A DNA stretch of 43,745 nt from Vibrio variabilis (GCF_003263785.1 NZ_JYJK01000127.1:1-43745), one strand, 5' to 3'. Positions 1 to 9,333 are shown, counted from the first letter of the stretch. Program-made: numbers and translations. The notes: generated from the sequence alone by a model not told the origin.

Positions 1-2078
1 GCTACATCCGTACCGCCTCCCATCGCGACCCCAATATTGGCGGCTTTCATTGCCGGCGCGTCATTAATGCCATCCCCCACCATCGCTACTCGATGCTGGC
101 TGGCCAGTTCATTCACATAACTCACTTTATCCGCAGGTAACAATCGCGCTTTGTAATCCATCCCAAGAGGAGAAGCGATGGATGCGGCGCTGCGTTCATT
201 ATCACCGGTTAGCATGATGGTTCGGATACCAAGTTTGGACAGTTTTGCCACTGCCTCTGCGGTATCTGGCCTGATTTCATCTTGCCACGCAATCAGACCC
301 TGCAGCGTCATCCCCAGTTCGGTGTTGCAAAGTGCGACCACAACAGTTTTACCTTGATCCTCAAGTGCTGAAATTTGCTCTTGAGCCTTGCTCGAAATCG
401 ATACTTCAAGCTTAGAAGGGGCAGAAAGAGTCCACTTCACACCTCCCAACATGCCTTCAACGCCCACACCAACCAGCGCTTTTTGCTCTGAAGCCGGCGA
501 AATTGCGATGCCTTTGCTTTCTACATAACGCACTAACGAAGTCGCGAGTGGGTGGTTAGAACCCTGCTCAATCGACGCTGCGGCTGAAAGCAGCTCGTCT
601 TCAGACAATGCACCATTCACTATCACATCCGTCACTTGCGGTTTGCCTAACGTTAGGGTACCCGTTTTATCAAACGCCACGGATTCGATGTTGCCAAGCT
701 GCTCAAGCGCTGCCCCACCTTTAATGAGGGCACCGCGTCTTGTCGCCGCAGCCAATCCAGAAGTAATGGCTGCTGGTGTTGAAATAACGAGAGCACAAGG
801 ACAAGCTATCAATAGCAGTGCGAGGCCTCGATAGATCCACGTTTCCCAAGGCTGAGCAAACAGAAGTGGTGGCGTCACGATAACCAGCAAAGACACCAGC
901 ATCATAAGCGGGGTATACCAGCGGCTAAATTTATCGAGAAAGCGCTCAATCGGCGCTCGGCGTGACTCGGCTTCTTCAATAAGGTGTAAGATGCGATCAA
1001 TCGCATTCTCACCTTGTTTTGAGGTCACTTTTAGGCGCACGACTTTATCAGCCAGCACTGCGCCAGCCATGACCGTGTCACCCACCATGCGCTCAACGGG
1101 CACCGATTCACCAGTCAGTGCGCTCTCATCAAAACTGGCGTTGGCACTTAGGAGTTCACCATCAGCGGGCATTCTATCGCCTGGCGCGACTTCGATAATG
1201 TCGCCAGGCTCAAGCAGAGCAGCACTTTTCTTTTGGCGGGCATTGTCAACAATGACCGTGGCTTCTTCTGGTACTAACGACATGAGCGCTTGAACGCCAC
1301 TTCTTGCTCGCGAGGCTGCGAACGCTTCAAGGCGCTCACCAATCAAAAACAGCAGCAGCACCATAGCCGCTTCTACCGTTTCACCAAGATAAAGCGCACC
1401 CATCGCCGCCACACTCATTAAAGTTTCAATGGCGAAAGGCGTACCGGATTTAGCCAGCTTGATGGCTTTGGCACCAATCGGCATTAGGCCAAGGATACAA
1501 GTCAGAGTAAATAGCCACTCACTGATAACAGGATAAGCGCCTTTAAAGGCAGCGGCGATAACCATACCACTGGATATCGCTAGGATATGAGCGTTGTCTT
1601 TAAAGGTCTTTTTCCAGCCTGTCAGCTCAACGTCACCGTTGTTACTGACCGTACTGCCATCTAATGCATTGAGGGTAAATCCGGCATCGGCAACAGCGGC
1701 TTCGACTTGTGAAAATAGCGCGGCATCATCGACTCTCACTACCAATTTTTCAGTAGCAAACATCACTTTTGAATTTACAACACCTTGGATTCGACTGGTT
1801 GCGGTTTCTACTTTTCGCGCACAGGCGGGGCAATCCATGCCGGCGACTTTCCAAGACTTTAGCAGCCCTGTAGATTCGGTTGAGGATTGTGGTTGACTGC
1901 TGGAGGCAGCGGGCTCTTCAGGTTCCGCGCCGCAGCAACTATCACCAGATTGGCAGCCTTCCGTCGAAGCTGCAGCGATAGTGGAAACTTGGCTAATTTT
2001 GGGTGCATCACAAGCGTCACTGACCGGACGAATAGCATTGATTTTTTGCGTACTGCACGCTTTATGTTTATTACACAT
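1..2078 (-). CDS. zntA: Zn/Cd/Pb-exporting P-type ATPase, 3'-partial
   Basis: P1B-type ATPase that pumps divalent soft metals out of the cytoplasm. The frame is open from the ATG at 2078 to the window edge (692 codons) and the stop lies outside. It has a Cys-rich N-terminus (CNKHKAC, then GDSCCG), a heavy-metal-associated domain with GMDCPAC at residues 80-86, the membrane metal-site motif CPC at 426-428, the phosphorylation motif DKTGT starting at D470, and GDGINDAP in the hinge near residue 667. All these motifs fall in one frame, so this gene is not frameshifted. A good AGGAGAG ribosome site precedes the ATG. The CPC motif and the ZntR-type promoter upstream favour zinc/cadmium/lead over copper. 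Only the last part of the protein is missing. Confidence 0.93.
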   Translation of the reverse strand, partial: MCNKHKACSTQKINAIRPVSDACDAPKISQVSTIAAASTEGCQSGDSCCGAEPEEPAASSSQPQSSTESTGLLKSWKVAGMDCPACARKVETATSRIQGVVNSKVMFATEKLVVRVDDAALFSQVEAAVADAGFTLNALDGSTVSNNGDVELTGWKKTFKDNAHILAISSGMVIAAAFKGAYPVISEWLFTLTCILGLMPIGAKAIKLAKSGTPFAIETLMSVAAMGALYLGETVEAAMVLLLFLIGERLEAFAASRARSGVQALMSLVPEEATVIVDNARQKKSAALLEPGDIIEVAPGDRMPADGELLSANASFDESALTGESVPVERMVGDTVMAGAVLADKVVRLKVTSKQGENAIDRILHLIEEAESRRAPIERFLDKFSRWYTPLMMLVSLLVIVTPPLLFAQPWETWIYRGLALLLIACPCALVISTPAAITSGLAAATRRGALIKGGAALEQLGNIESVAFDKTGTLTLGKPQVTDVIVNGALSEDELLSAAASIEQGSNHPLATSLVRYVESKGIAISPASEQKALVGVGVEGMLGGVKWTLSAPSKLEVSISSKAQEQISALEDQGKTVVVALCNTELGMTLQGLIAWQDEIRPDTAEAVAKLSKLGIRTIMLTGDNERSAASIASPLGMDYKARLLPADKVSYVNELASQHRVAMVGDGINDAPAMKAANIGVAMGGGTDV

Positions 2079-2108
2079 GGGACTCTCCTTTTCATATCCT
2101 TAACCCCA

Positions 2109-2140
2109 AGTGTAAACCTTGGAGCTAGCTCCAAGGTCAA
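2109..2140 (-). promoter_or_regulatory. MerR-family (ZntR-type) promoter of zntA
   Basis: On the minus strand a -35 TTGACC (2135-2140) and a -10 TACACT (2109-2114) are separated by 20 bp, longer than the normal 17. Most of the spacer is a perfect 22-bp dyad centred on GAGCTAGCTC (2116-2137). An overlong spacer filled with a dyad is the established signature of promoters activated by MerR-family metal sensors such as ZntR. The start would be about 25 nt before the zntA ATG. No merR/zntR gene is in the window, so the regulator must be elsewhere. Confidence 0.85.
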
Positions 2141-2147
2141 GAACAAA

Positions 2148-3610
2148 TTAACCAGAAAGGGTTGGTGATTCGAGTTGTTTGTCGATTTTCGATACTTCTT
2201 CGATCATTACTGGATCATGGGAACAGAAAGGCTGTGAATTGACGCTAACAATACTTGGGTCTTTGGTTTGCGTGCACTCACCCGTTTTATGAAGCTCTGC
2301 AATATGAAAACGCAGCACAATGTAACCAAGGACACCAAACACAATATTGCCTACGGCTTGACCATACAAAACGCCCAAGGCGCCAAACCACAGAGACCCG
2401 AAATAGACGAATGGCAAGGTACCAGCGGTCGCTTTTCCCAAATTGAGCGCAGTGGAGTACAGCGGTTTGCCTAGGTTGTTAAATGATGTATTGGCTACAA
2501 ACAGCACGCCATTAAACACGAAGGTGATCGCCACATAGGTAGCGAACGCCGCAACAATATGCGCCGCATCGCCGGTCAATGAAAACACCGCTATTAAAGG
2601 ATCTTGAACTAGGTAGAGCAACAAACAAACCACCAGCGTGTAGAACGTAGTGACGATTAACGAGTTCTTTAATGTCTCTTCAACCCTATCAATCCTTGCT
2701 GCGCCGAAGTTTTGGCCAATGATAGGGCCAACTGCCCCCGATAGTGCAAAAATAAACGCAAAACACACGGGAATAATGCGACCAATTACGGCAAAACCTG
2801 CCACATAATCCTCACCATATTGAGCAATAGCTGTGGTAACAATTGCGTTGCCGATTGGCGTCGCGGTGTTAGTGACAATCGCAGGTAGTGCAATCGCAAG
2901 CATGACCTTGGTATCGCGTTTCACGGAGTCAAAGGTTGGTCTAGAAAGCAGTTGATGGACTTTGATGAGCGGTACAAATGAGAAATAGAGCACGGCGAAT
3001 CGAGCGACGACAGAAGCCGCCGCAGCGCCTTCTACATTCCAATTAAAGCCAAAGATAAATAACGGGTCGAGAATAGCATTAACAATGCCCCCGCGAGCGT
3101 TGCCCACATCGAACGCTTAGCATCACCTGCGGCACGAAGCCCGGCACCACTCGCCATCCCAAGGGCAATGAGTGGCGTACTCGGAAGCAAAACCCACAAA
3201 TAGGCTTCAGCACGCTCATGCGCTCGACCTTCCGCTCCAATGGCTGTAAGAAGTTCCGGTATATAAGCGCACATCAGTGCGGTCACCAAAGCACTGATCA
3301 CGAAGGAGATAACCAAGACACTACTGCCGATCTCTCGCGCATAGCTGATGTTCTTCGCACCGATGGCTTTGGACATCAAAGCGCCCATGGCAATGGATGT
3401 ACCGATACTGACAGACGTAGCAAAAAAAGTGAGGGTGCCCGCAAAGCCCACCGCAGCGGCGAGCTCTGCCTGTCCGAGCATACTGATAAACAGCATGTCG
3501 AGTAAGTCGACAATGAAAATTGCCATAATGCCCACAGTCGATGTTCCAGACATCACCAATATGTGGCGCATCGTTGATCCCTCAACAAACTTGGCAGACT
3601 GTTCAGCCAT
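2148..3610 (-). CDS. MATE-family multidrug/Na+ exporter (frameshift in sequence)
   Basis: Integral membrane antiporter of the MATE family, expected to export cationic drugs or metabolites in exchange for Na+ or H+. The reading frame is broken at a run of five C (3088-3092). The upstream frame reads ...MWATLAG and then goes out of frame. Adding one base lets it continue as GIVNAILDPLFIFGF, a typical MATE segment. The corrected product is 487 residues, normal for the family, with about twelve hydrophobic segments and the duplicated helix-bundle architecture. The start at 3610 has AAAGGG just upstream. The substrate cannot be told from sequence. The break most likely reflects a miscounted homopolymer rather than gene decay, because both halves are fully conserved. 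Confidence 0.82.
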
Positions 3611-3651
3611 TGAATTCCCTTTCTGTTTACAAACGCTCTACAAACAACAAA

Positions 3652-3667
3652 GGGCGCCGCAGCGCCC
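3652..3667 (-). terminator. Rho-independent terminator after the CBS gene
   Basis: Perfect 6-bp GC stem GGGCGC/GCGCCC with a 4-nt loop, followed on the minus strand by TTTGTTGTTTG. It lies between the CBS-domain gene and the MATE gene. Confidence 0.75.
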
Positions 3668-3686
3668 GTTTCGAGTAATATCTAGT

Positions 3687-4103
3687 TTATACCGGATGTT
3701 TGAAGCATGCTTCAATCGTTTTACCAATAGCACGCAGCACATCACGACGGGTAATCACACCAACCAAACGGCCATTGTCGATTACAGGGTACATTTTTGG
3801 CTTACCCACTTTCATCATATCAGCCAGTTCGATAATGGAGGTATCCGGTGTAACAGACAATACCTCACGGTACATACAATCCCCTACCGTATGCGTATCC
3901 TGACAGTGATAGCTCACTTTTACTAATTTCTCGAGCAAGTCTTGTTCAGAGATAAAACCAATCACCTGCTCTTTATCATCAATAACAGGCCCGCCTAAGT
4001 GGGTCGATTGCATCACTTTGTCGAGTGCTGCACTGAGCGACATGTCTTCCGTGAACGTGACCGTTCTTTGCGTCATATAATCTTTTACTTTTAGCGACTC
4101 CAT
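3687..4103 (-). CDS. CBS-pair domain protein
   Basis: Protein of 138 residues made of two CBS domains and nothing else. CBS pairs bind adenine nucleotides or similar ligands and usually act as energy or redox sensors, but the partner here is unknown. CBS1 spans roughly residues 1-60 (KVKDYMTQRTVTF... GGPVIDDKEQVIGFISEQDL) and CBS2 roughly 70-130 (VGDCMYREVLSVTPD... MYPVIDNGRLVGVITRRDVL). A longer frame opens at 4127, but the ATG at 4103 is preceded by AAGGAG at ideal spacing and gives the usual N-terminus, so I chose 4103. It has its own terminator downstream and is divergent from the small gene at 4343. Confidence 0.85.
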   Translation of the reverse strand: MESLKVKDYMTQRTVTFTEDMSLSAALDKVMQSTHLGGPVIDDKEQVIGFISEQDLLEKLVKVSYHCQDTHTVGDCMYREVLSVTPDTSIIELADMMKVGKPKMYPVIDNGRLVGVITRRDVLRAIGKTIEACFKHPV

Positions 4104-4179
4104 AGCACTCTCCTTACCTCCCAACATCCAAACCCTGTTCGTTCATTGTGGTGCAATCCGTCACAAGGTAGAAATGGGA

Positions 4180-4296
4180 CTTATCGATACTATCGATAGT
4201 GAATTCCTATCACAGCGGAAACCCCTTGACTCCACTGCATTGATATTTCTAAGCGTAAGACGGTTTTTTCGATTTTGCCTATCTTATCGATAAGAA
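4180..4296. promoter_or_regulatory. Divergent intergenic region with three TATCGATA palindromes
   Basis: The 239-bp gap between the divergent CBS gene and small gene (4104-4342) holds three copies of the octamer TATCGATA at 4182-4189, 4191-4198 and 4285-4292. The second sits inside the 12-bp palindrome ACTATCGATAGT (4189-4200) and the third inside the 14-bp palindrome TCTTATCGATAAGA (4282-4295). This looks like a set of operator sites for one dimeric regulator. I cannot name the regulator. Confidence 0.45.
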
Positions 4297-4342
4297 TTTT
4301 GTAACAATCCCTTGGATTAGATTTTCTGTTACTGGCGCCATC

Positions 4343-4600
4343 ATGTTTAAAAAGCTACTTCAATCCTTATCCGATGCTGTTGAATTTCGCTCACGTATTT
4401 GGGTGGTTCACATCTCAGAATCGTTTCTTAAAGACCAATCCTTCGTAGTCAATGAGGATCAGTTTTCAAGCTCGTTATCTTGGATGAGAAGCCGCGGCTA
4501 CTCTCAAACTATGCTCGACAAAGTCGAAGCAATGAAGCGTTCACAAGTACTCGTTGTGGAGCTGGGAGACACCACTCATCAGCTAATGAGGGTGAAATAA
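4343..4600 (+). CDS. Small protein of unknown function
   Basis: Open frame of 85 residues, without a signal peptide or membrane segment and with mixed charged and aliphatic composition. I do not recognise a domain. Support for its being real: it fills the gap with no competing frame, starts with a plausible vibrio-like N-terminus (MFKKLLQSLSDAVEF), and its stop codon lies in the loop of a strong hairpin (4586-4612), as in terminators placed tightly after a gene. Against it: no clear ribosome site precedes the ATG. It is divergent from the CBS-domain gene and shares the TATCGATA-rich control region, so the two may share a regulator. Confidence 0.55.
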   Translation: MFKKLLQSLSDAVEFRSRIWVVHISESFLKDQSFVVNEDQFSSSLSWMRSRGYSQTMLDKVEAMKRSQVLVVELGDTTHQLMRVK

Positions 4601-4612
4601 CCTCACCCTCAT
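4586..4612. terminator. Terminator between convergent genes
   Basis: Perfect 10-bp stem ATGAGGGTGA/TCACCCTCAT with a 7-nt loop that contains the TAA of the small gene. It is followed on the plus strand by CTTTATT. Being symmetrical and lying 17 bp from the end of nirD, it may serve both strands. The U tract is weak. Confidence 0.6.
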
Positions 4613-4629
4613 CTTTATTGAGACATCGC

Positions 4630-4956
4630 TTACGCTGACATCACCCACACTTCCTCACCACGCACTTCCACCTGCCAAGTTTTCACGCTGACTTTTGGCT
4701 CTTCAATACATTGACCAGAGATGAGATCGAAGTGCTGTTTGTACAGTGGCGACGCCACACAATCTCGTCCGCCGATATCACCAACAATCCCCCGGCTTAG
4801 CACAAAGGCTCCGCCAATCGGATCCCAGTTGTCAATTGCGAACACACCTTGGTCTGTCTCTGGCAAGTAAAACAGTGCAAGTTGCTCATCGCCAACCAAT
4901 GCACCTCGACCTTGATAAGGGGTCAAATCAGCCACGTCACAAATCTTGTTCCACAT
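4630..4956 (-). CDS. nirD: Assimilatory nitrite reductase small subunit
   Basis: NirD, 108 residues, partner of the large NirB subunit in the NADH-dependent reduction of nitrite to ammonium in the cytoplasm. The family has a Rieske-like fold that usually lacks the cluster ligands. Recognisable segments are MWNKICDVADLTPYQGRGAL, FAIDNWDPIGGAFVLSRGIV and the C-terminal VSVKTWQVEVRGEEVWV. Length matches the family. The ATG at 4956 lies 2 nt after the nirB stop, and its GGAGG ribosome site is inside the end of nirB, so the two are translationally coupled. It is the last gene of the operon. Confidence 0.93.
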   Translation of the reverse strand: MWNKICDVADLTPYQGRGALVGDEQLALFYLPETDQGVFAIDNWDPIGGAFVLSRGIVGDIGGRDCVASPLYKQHFDLISGQCIEEPKVSVKTWQVEVRGEEVWVMSA

Positions 4957-4958
4957 GA

Positions 4959-7454
4959 TTAGTCCTCCAGTTGCGGGTCAACGATAGTTACAGGGATCCT
5001 TTGACCTCGAACGCGCTGGTAGCCAAGATCCTTGCTTTGCTGGTCACTGTTAATAAAAGGCATAAACGTCGCGCGCTTCTCTTCAGACTCAACGGCGGTT
5101 TTCCATTCACATTGGTAGGTATCAACAATGTGTTGCATTTGCGTTTCAAGCTGCGTGTTAATACCTAATGAGTCCTCTATCACGACTTGCTTCAAGTAAT
5201 CTAGCCCACCCTCTAAGCTTTCCATCCAAACCGATGTACGCTGCAGACGTTCGCCCGTCTTCACGTAGAACATCAACACTCTGTCGATCAAAGTGACCAA
5301 CTCTTCTGTGGTGAGATCAGACGCGAGTAAATCTGCATGACGTGGACGCATCCCACCATTGCCACATACGTATAAGTTCCAACCATTTTCGGTGGCGATC
5401 ACACCAATGTCTTTACTTTGCGCCTCGGCACATTCACGTGTACAACCTGACACCGCAAACTTGATTTTATGTGGAGCACGAAGACCCTTGTAGCGATTTT
5501 CAAGATCGATAGCGAGACCCACGGAATCATCGACGCCATAACGACACCACGTCGAGCCCACACACGACTTCACTGTGCGCAGCGACTTACCGTAGGCGTG
5601 GCCGGTTTCAAAGCCTGCTGAGATTAATGTGTCCCAAATTTCCGGAAGTTGCTCCACCTGAGCACCAAACAAGTCCACTCGCTGGCCACCGGTAATCTTG
5701 GTGTAAAGATCAAACTTCTTCGCCACCTCACCCAGTACAATCAGTTTTTCAGGAGTAATTTCACCACCGGGGACACGTGGCACGACTGAATAAGAGCCAT
5801 CTTTTTGTAGATTCGCAAGGAACAGATCGTTTGAGTCTTGTAATCCACGATGTGAGCCTTCTAGAACATGTTCATTCCACAGAGAGGCAAACACAGAAGC
5901 CGCTGTAGGCTTACAAATGTCACAGCCTTTACCCTTACCGTGCTTTTCAATCAGTTCATCAAAGCTCTTAATGGAATCCACTTGGCAAATGTGAAACAGC
6001 TCCTGTCTTGAAAATTCGAAGTGTTCACAAAGATGGTTATTAACCTCTTGTCCCATCGCCACCAGCTCTTCATCAAGAACGCTTTTCACCATGTTGGCGC
6101 AGCCACCACAGCCAGTTCCAGCCTTAGTTTCGTCTTTTAATGTCGCGAGATCATGAGCGCCTGCATGAATGGCTTCGACCAAATCCCCACGAGTTACATT
6201 GTGACAAGAACAGATCATGGTTGAGGCACTTGCGCCGCCAGATAGTGAACTGGTATCAAACAGCAGCTCCGCTGGATGCTCAGGTAGAGTTTTCTCATTG
6301 AGATACGCTTGCAAGAGCAAATCGTAATCGGTGGTATCGCCAACTAGAATTGCGCCTAGGAGACGGCTACTGCTTTCATCAACGATGAGCTTTTTATAAG
6401 TGCCTTTCGCGGTATCTTGCAACACCATCTCTTTTGCCCCAGGTGTTTGCATTTGTGCGTCACCGATGGAAGCAACATCAACCCCGAGTAGTTTGAGTTT
6501 GGTGCTCATGTCGGCACCTTCAAACGTCGCCGCTTTGCCCATAAGCTGGTCTGCGACTGCGCGCGCCATGGCATAGCCAGGTGCCACCAAGCCAAAGATA
6601 CGATTTTGCCAAAGAGCACATTCACCGATTGCGTAAATCGCTTCATCACTGGTTTGGCAATGATCGTTAATCACAATGCCGCCACGCTTACCAATATCTA
6701 AACCCGCCTCTCTTGCAAGTGCGTCTTGGGGACGAATACCGGCGGAGAATACCACTACGTCTACATCCAAAGGCTCAGCATCTTTAAACACCATACGGTG
6801 ATAAGCGGTTTCACCATCAACGATCTTATCGGTACCGGTTGAGGTATGAACCGTTAGCCCTAGGTCTTCAATTTTGTTCTTCAACAGACCGCCAGCACCA
6901 TCATCAAGCTGCACTGGCATGAGTCTTGGCGCAAACTCGACTACGTGAGTGTCAAGTCCAAGAAGCTTCAAGGCATTGGCTGCTTCAAGTCCAAGCAAAC
7001 CGCCACCGATGACCGCACCCGTTTTCGCTCCCTCACACGCTTTACGAATCGCAGAAAGATCATCCAAAGTTCTATATACGAAGACGTTGTCGCGATCTTT
7101 GCCTTCAATCGGTGGCACAAACGGATAAGAGCCCGTCGCCAACACCAAGTGGTCATAACCAAGGATGTCTTCGTCATCAAGAGTGATACGTTTGCTCTGT
7201 TTATCAACGCTGGTGACACGGCTGCCGAGAACAAGCTCAACGCCATATTTTTTGTACCACTCTTCATCTCCTAGCATCAGAGAATCGTGCGAGTTACCAG
7301 AAAACAGCGATGAAAGCTGAACACGGTCATAGGCCGCATAACGCTCCTCGCCGATCACCGTAATTCGATAATTTAAATGTCCTTGCAGGCTAATGAGATG
7401 AGCGATGAAATGATGCCCAACCATGCCATTGCCGACTACAACGATATGTTCCAT
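4959..7454 (-). CDS. nirB: NADH-dependent nitrite reductase large subunit
   Basis: NirB, 831 residues, a complete cytoplasmic siroheme enzyme reducing nitrite to ammonium. Domains in order: an FAD-binding Rossmann motif GNGMVG near residue 8; an NAD-binding GGGLLGLEAA near 150; a BFD-like [2Fe-2S] domain with CSC near 414 and CGGC about 35 residues later; a ferredoxin-like half-domain; and the siroheme/[4Fe-4S] ligands SCVGSTWC (about 628-634) and SGCTRECAE (about 668-672). This is the full set of cofactor sites. It lies 11 nt downstream of the transporter ATPase gene in one operon. The same locus encodes CobA, which makes the siroheme precursor it needs. Confidence 0.96.
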   Translation of the reverse strand: MEHIVVVGNGMVGHHFIAHLISLQGHLNYRITVIGEERYAAYDRVQLSSLFSGNSHDSLMLGDEEWYKKYGVELVLGSRVTSVDKQSKRITLDDEDILGYDHLVLATGSYPFVPPIEGKDRDNVFVYRTLDDLSAIRKACEGAKTGAVIGGGLLGLEAANALKLLGLDTHVVEFAPRLMPVQLDDGAGGLLKNKIEDLGLTVHTSTGTDKIVDGETAYHRMVFKDAEPLDVDVVVFSAGIRPQDALAREAGLDIGKRGGIVINDHCQTSDEAIYAIGECALWQNRIFGLVAPGYAMARAVADQLMGKAATFEGADMSTKLKLLGVDVASIGDAQMQTPGAKEMVLQDTAKGTYKKLIVDESSSRLLGAILVGDTTDYDLLLQAYLNEKTLPEHPAELLFDTSSLSGGASASTMICSCHNVTRGDLVEAIHAGAHDLATLKDETKAGTGCGGCANMVKSVLDEELVAMGQEVNNHLCEHFEFSRQELFHICQVDSIKSFDELIEKHGKGKGCDICKPTAASVFASLWNEHVLEGSHRGLQDSNDLFLANLQKDGSYSVVPRVPGGEITPEKLIVLGEVAKKFDLYTKITGGQRVDLFGAQVEQLPEIWDTLISAGFETGHAYGKSLRTVKSCVGSTWCRYGVDDSVGLAIDLENRYKGLRAPHKIKFAVSGCTRECAEAQSKDIGVIATENGWNLYVCGNGGMRPRHADLLASDLTTEELVTLIDRVLMFYVKTGERLQRTSVWMESLEGGLDYLKQVVIEDSLGINTQLETQMQHIVDTYQCEWKTAVESEEKRATFMPFINSDQQSKDLGYQRVRGQRIPVTIVDPQLED

Positions 7455-7465
7455 ACCTCGTCTCC

Positions 7466-8293
7466 CTATGCGCTTTTCTGCTTGCTGATTTCTGCCGGTG
7501 CTGACAACTCGTTTTTCGCTTGCTTCTCATATAGGAAGGTCAATACGGCTTGACGGTATTTCTGATATTGCGAATTGTCGGCCATCGCGACGCGATTTCT
7601 AGGTCGTTGGAGATCGATATCTAACACTTCACCAATCGTCGCTGCCGGTCCATTCGTCATCATCACTATCTTGTCGGAGAGAAGCACGGCTTCATCCACA
7701 TCGTGAGTAATCATGATGACGGTATTGTTGAGCTCCGCCTGAATCGCCATTAGCGCATCTTGCAGCTTGGCCCGTGTCAGTGCATCGAGTGCGCCGAACG
7801 GTTCATCCATCAATAAGACTTTGGGTTTTAGCGCTAGAGCGCGGGCAATACCGACGCGCTGCTTCATACCGCCAGAAATTTCATCGGGTCTCTTGTCGGC
7901 CGCATGAGCCATTTCAACCAGGTCGAGATAGTGATGAACTTGCTCTTTCACCCAAGCTTTATCTTTGCCCTTGGCGACCTGCTTTACTGCTAGTTCAATG
8001 TTTTCATACACCGAGAGCCAAGGCAGCAATGAGTGATTTTGGAATACTACCGCTCGCTCAGGTCCCGGTCCATCGACTTCACGCCCATCGACAATCACAC
8101 CACCATCGGTTGGGAAATGCAGTCCCGCGACCAAGTTCAACACTGTGGACTTACCGCAGCCTGAGTGACCAATTAGCGAGATAAACTCCCCTTTTTGGAT
8201 CTGTAAATTGACATTCTTGAGTGCCACAAACTCCCCTTGTGGCGTGGGGAACCGCATTCCTAGCTGGGTCAGGTCAAGTAAAGGTTTCGACAT
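7466..8293 (-). CDS. nrtC: Nitrate ABC transporter ATP-binding protein
   Basis: ATPase of the nitrate/sulfonate/taurine ABC class (NrtC/NrtD, NasD-like), 275 residues. Walker A GHSGCGKST is at residues 42-50, the signature is SGGMKQR, Walker B is VLLMDEP followed by the D-loop GALDA, and the switch histidine is in ITHDVDEA. It is a single-domain protein without the extra NrtA-like regulatory domain that cyanobacterial NrtC carries, so it should act as a homodimer below the NrtB-like permease. The symbol is given by position and family; nasD or nrtD would be equally defensible. Confidence 0.88.
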   Translation of the reverse strand: MSKPLLDLTQLGMRFPTPQGEFVALKNVNLQIQKGEFISLIGHSGCGKSTVLNLVAGLHFPTDGGVIVDGREVDGPGPERAVVFQNHSLLPWLSVYENIELAVKQVAKGKDKAWVKEQVHHYLDLVEMAHAADKRPDEISGGMKQRVGIARALALKPKVLLMDEPFGALDALTRAKLQDALMAIQAELNNTVIMITHDVDEAVLLSDKIVMMTNGPAATIGEVLDIDLQRPRNRVAMADNSQYQKYRQAVLTFLYEKQAKNELSAPAEISKQKSA

Positions 8294-8364
8294 CGTTAAC
8301 TTCCTTATTCGATAATCAAGGCGTCATTTCTTCTCAATGAGAACAGAATGACAACAGAGCCTAG

Positions 8365-9333
8365 TTAGCGGAGCGATTGTTGTTTGTTCCAAGAAAAATG
8401 CTTTTGCAGCAGTAACATGCCGCGATCAAGCAAAAGTCCGATAAATCCGATGGTGATCACCGCGACCATAATGCGGCCTAGTGACGCTGAGCTACCATTT
8501 TGGAACTCATCCCATACGAATTTGCCAAGCCCTGGGTTTTGAGCCAGCATTTCTGCGGCAATCAACACCATCCAAGCAATACCTAGTGACAGTCGAAGGC
8601 CAGTGAAAATCATTGGGATCGCAGAAGGCAATACAATGGTGCGAATGTGCTGCCACCAAGAGAGTTTCAACACCTTACTCACGTTCAGAAGATCTTTGTC
8701 CACGCTAGTGACACCAACAGCGGTATTGATGAGTGTTGGCCATAAGCTACACAGCGCAACGGTAATCAATGAGTTGACAAAAGATTTCGCAAACAAAGGA
8801 TCGTCACTCACGTATGTCGCACTCACCACCATGGTCACGATAGGCAGCCAAGCCAAAGGTGATACGGGTTTTAGTAGTTGAATGATGGGGTTAAATGCCT
8901 GGTAAACACCCTGATTCAACCCCAGCACAATCCCTAGGGGAATCGCAATCACTGACGCCAAGATAAACCCGCCCGCCACAGTAATCAATGAAGTGCCAAT
9001 TTGGTCAAAGAAAGTCGGTTTCCCGGTGTAAGGGCGAATCTTCACTTTCGCGTCCGGGTTTTTCGCCAGCTTGGCTGCATTGCGCTTTTCTTGACGCTCA
9101 ACAAACGCCAGCGCTTTATCGCGCTCCTCAACGTGTTCTGCGGCTAAATTTTTGAATTGTTCAAACGTCTGAACTGGACCCGGTAAGGTACCTAAAGACG
9201 TCTCTACCTGTTTGGCTGCCAAATGCCACATCATCAGGAAACACAAGATCCCAATGAGGGGGAACAGCAGCACTCGGCTGCGGTTCACCACCATGTCGCG
9301 GCTTGGCTTAAGTGAAATTACGTTCGTTGCCAT
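8365..9333 (-). CDS. nrtB: Nitrate ABC transporter permease
   Basis: Inner-membrane permease, 322 residues, BPD-type. After a first membrane helix (about 20-40) comes a long polar insertion rich in Lys/Glu (residues ~60-100), then a five-helix permease core. The cytoplasmic EAA-type loop that contacts the ATPase is visible (LPSAIPMIFTGLRLSLGIAW). The insertion fits NrtB/CmpB relatives in gammaproteobacteria. It lies 63 nt after nrtA and 71 nt before nrtC, with no terminator seen between them, so it is probably co-transcribed. Confidence 0.9.
   Translation of the reverse strand: MATNVISLKPSRDMVVNRSRVLLFPLIGILCFLMMWHLAAKQVETSLGTLPGPVQTFEQFKNLAAEHVEERDKALAFVERQEKRNAAKLAKNPDAKVKIRPYTGKPTFFDQIGTSLITVAGGFILASVIAIPLGIVLGLNQGVYQAFNPIIQLLKPVSPLAWLPIVTMVVSATYVSDDPLFAKSFVNSLITVALCSLWPTLINTAVGVTSVDKDLLNVSKVLKLSWWQHIRTIVLPSAIPMIFTGLRLSLGIAWMVLIAAEMLAQNPGLGKFVWDEFQNGSSASLGRIMVAVITIGFIGLLLDRGMLLLQKHFSWNKQQSLR

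Noticed and set aside
1859..2146. 95-residue open frame on the minus strand over the start of zntA
   Set aside because: It is out of frame with the clear zntA N-terminus (heavy-metal domain, good ribosome site), crosses the promoter dyad and resembles no family.
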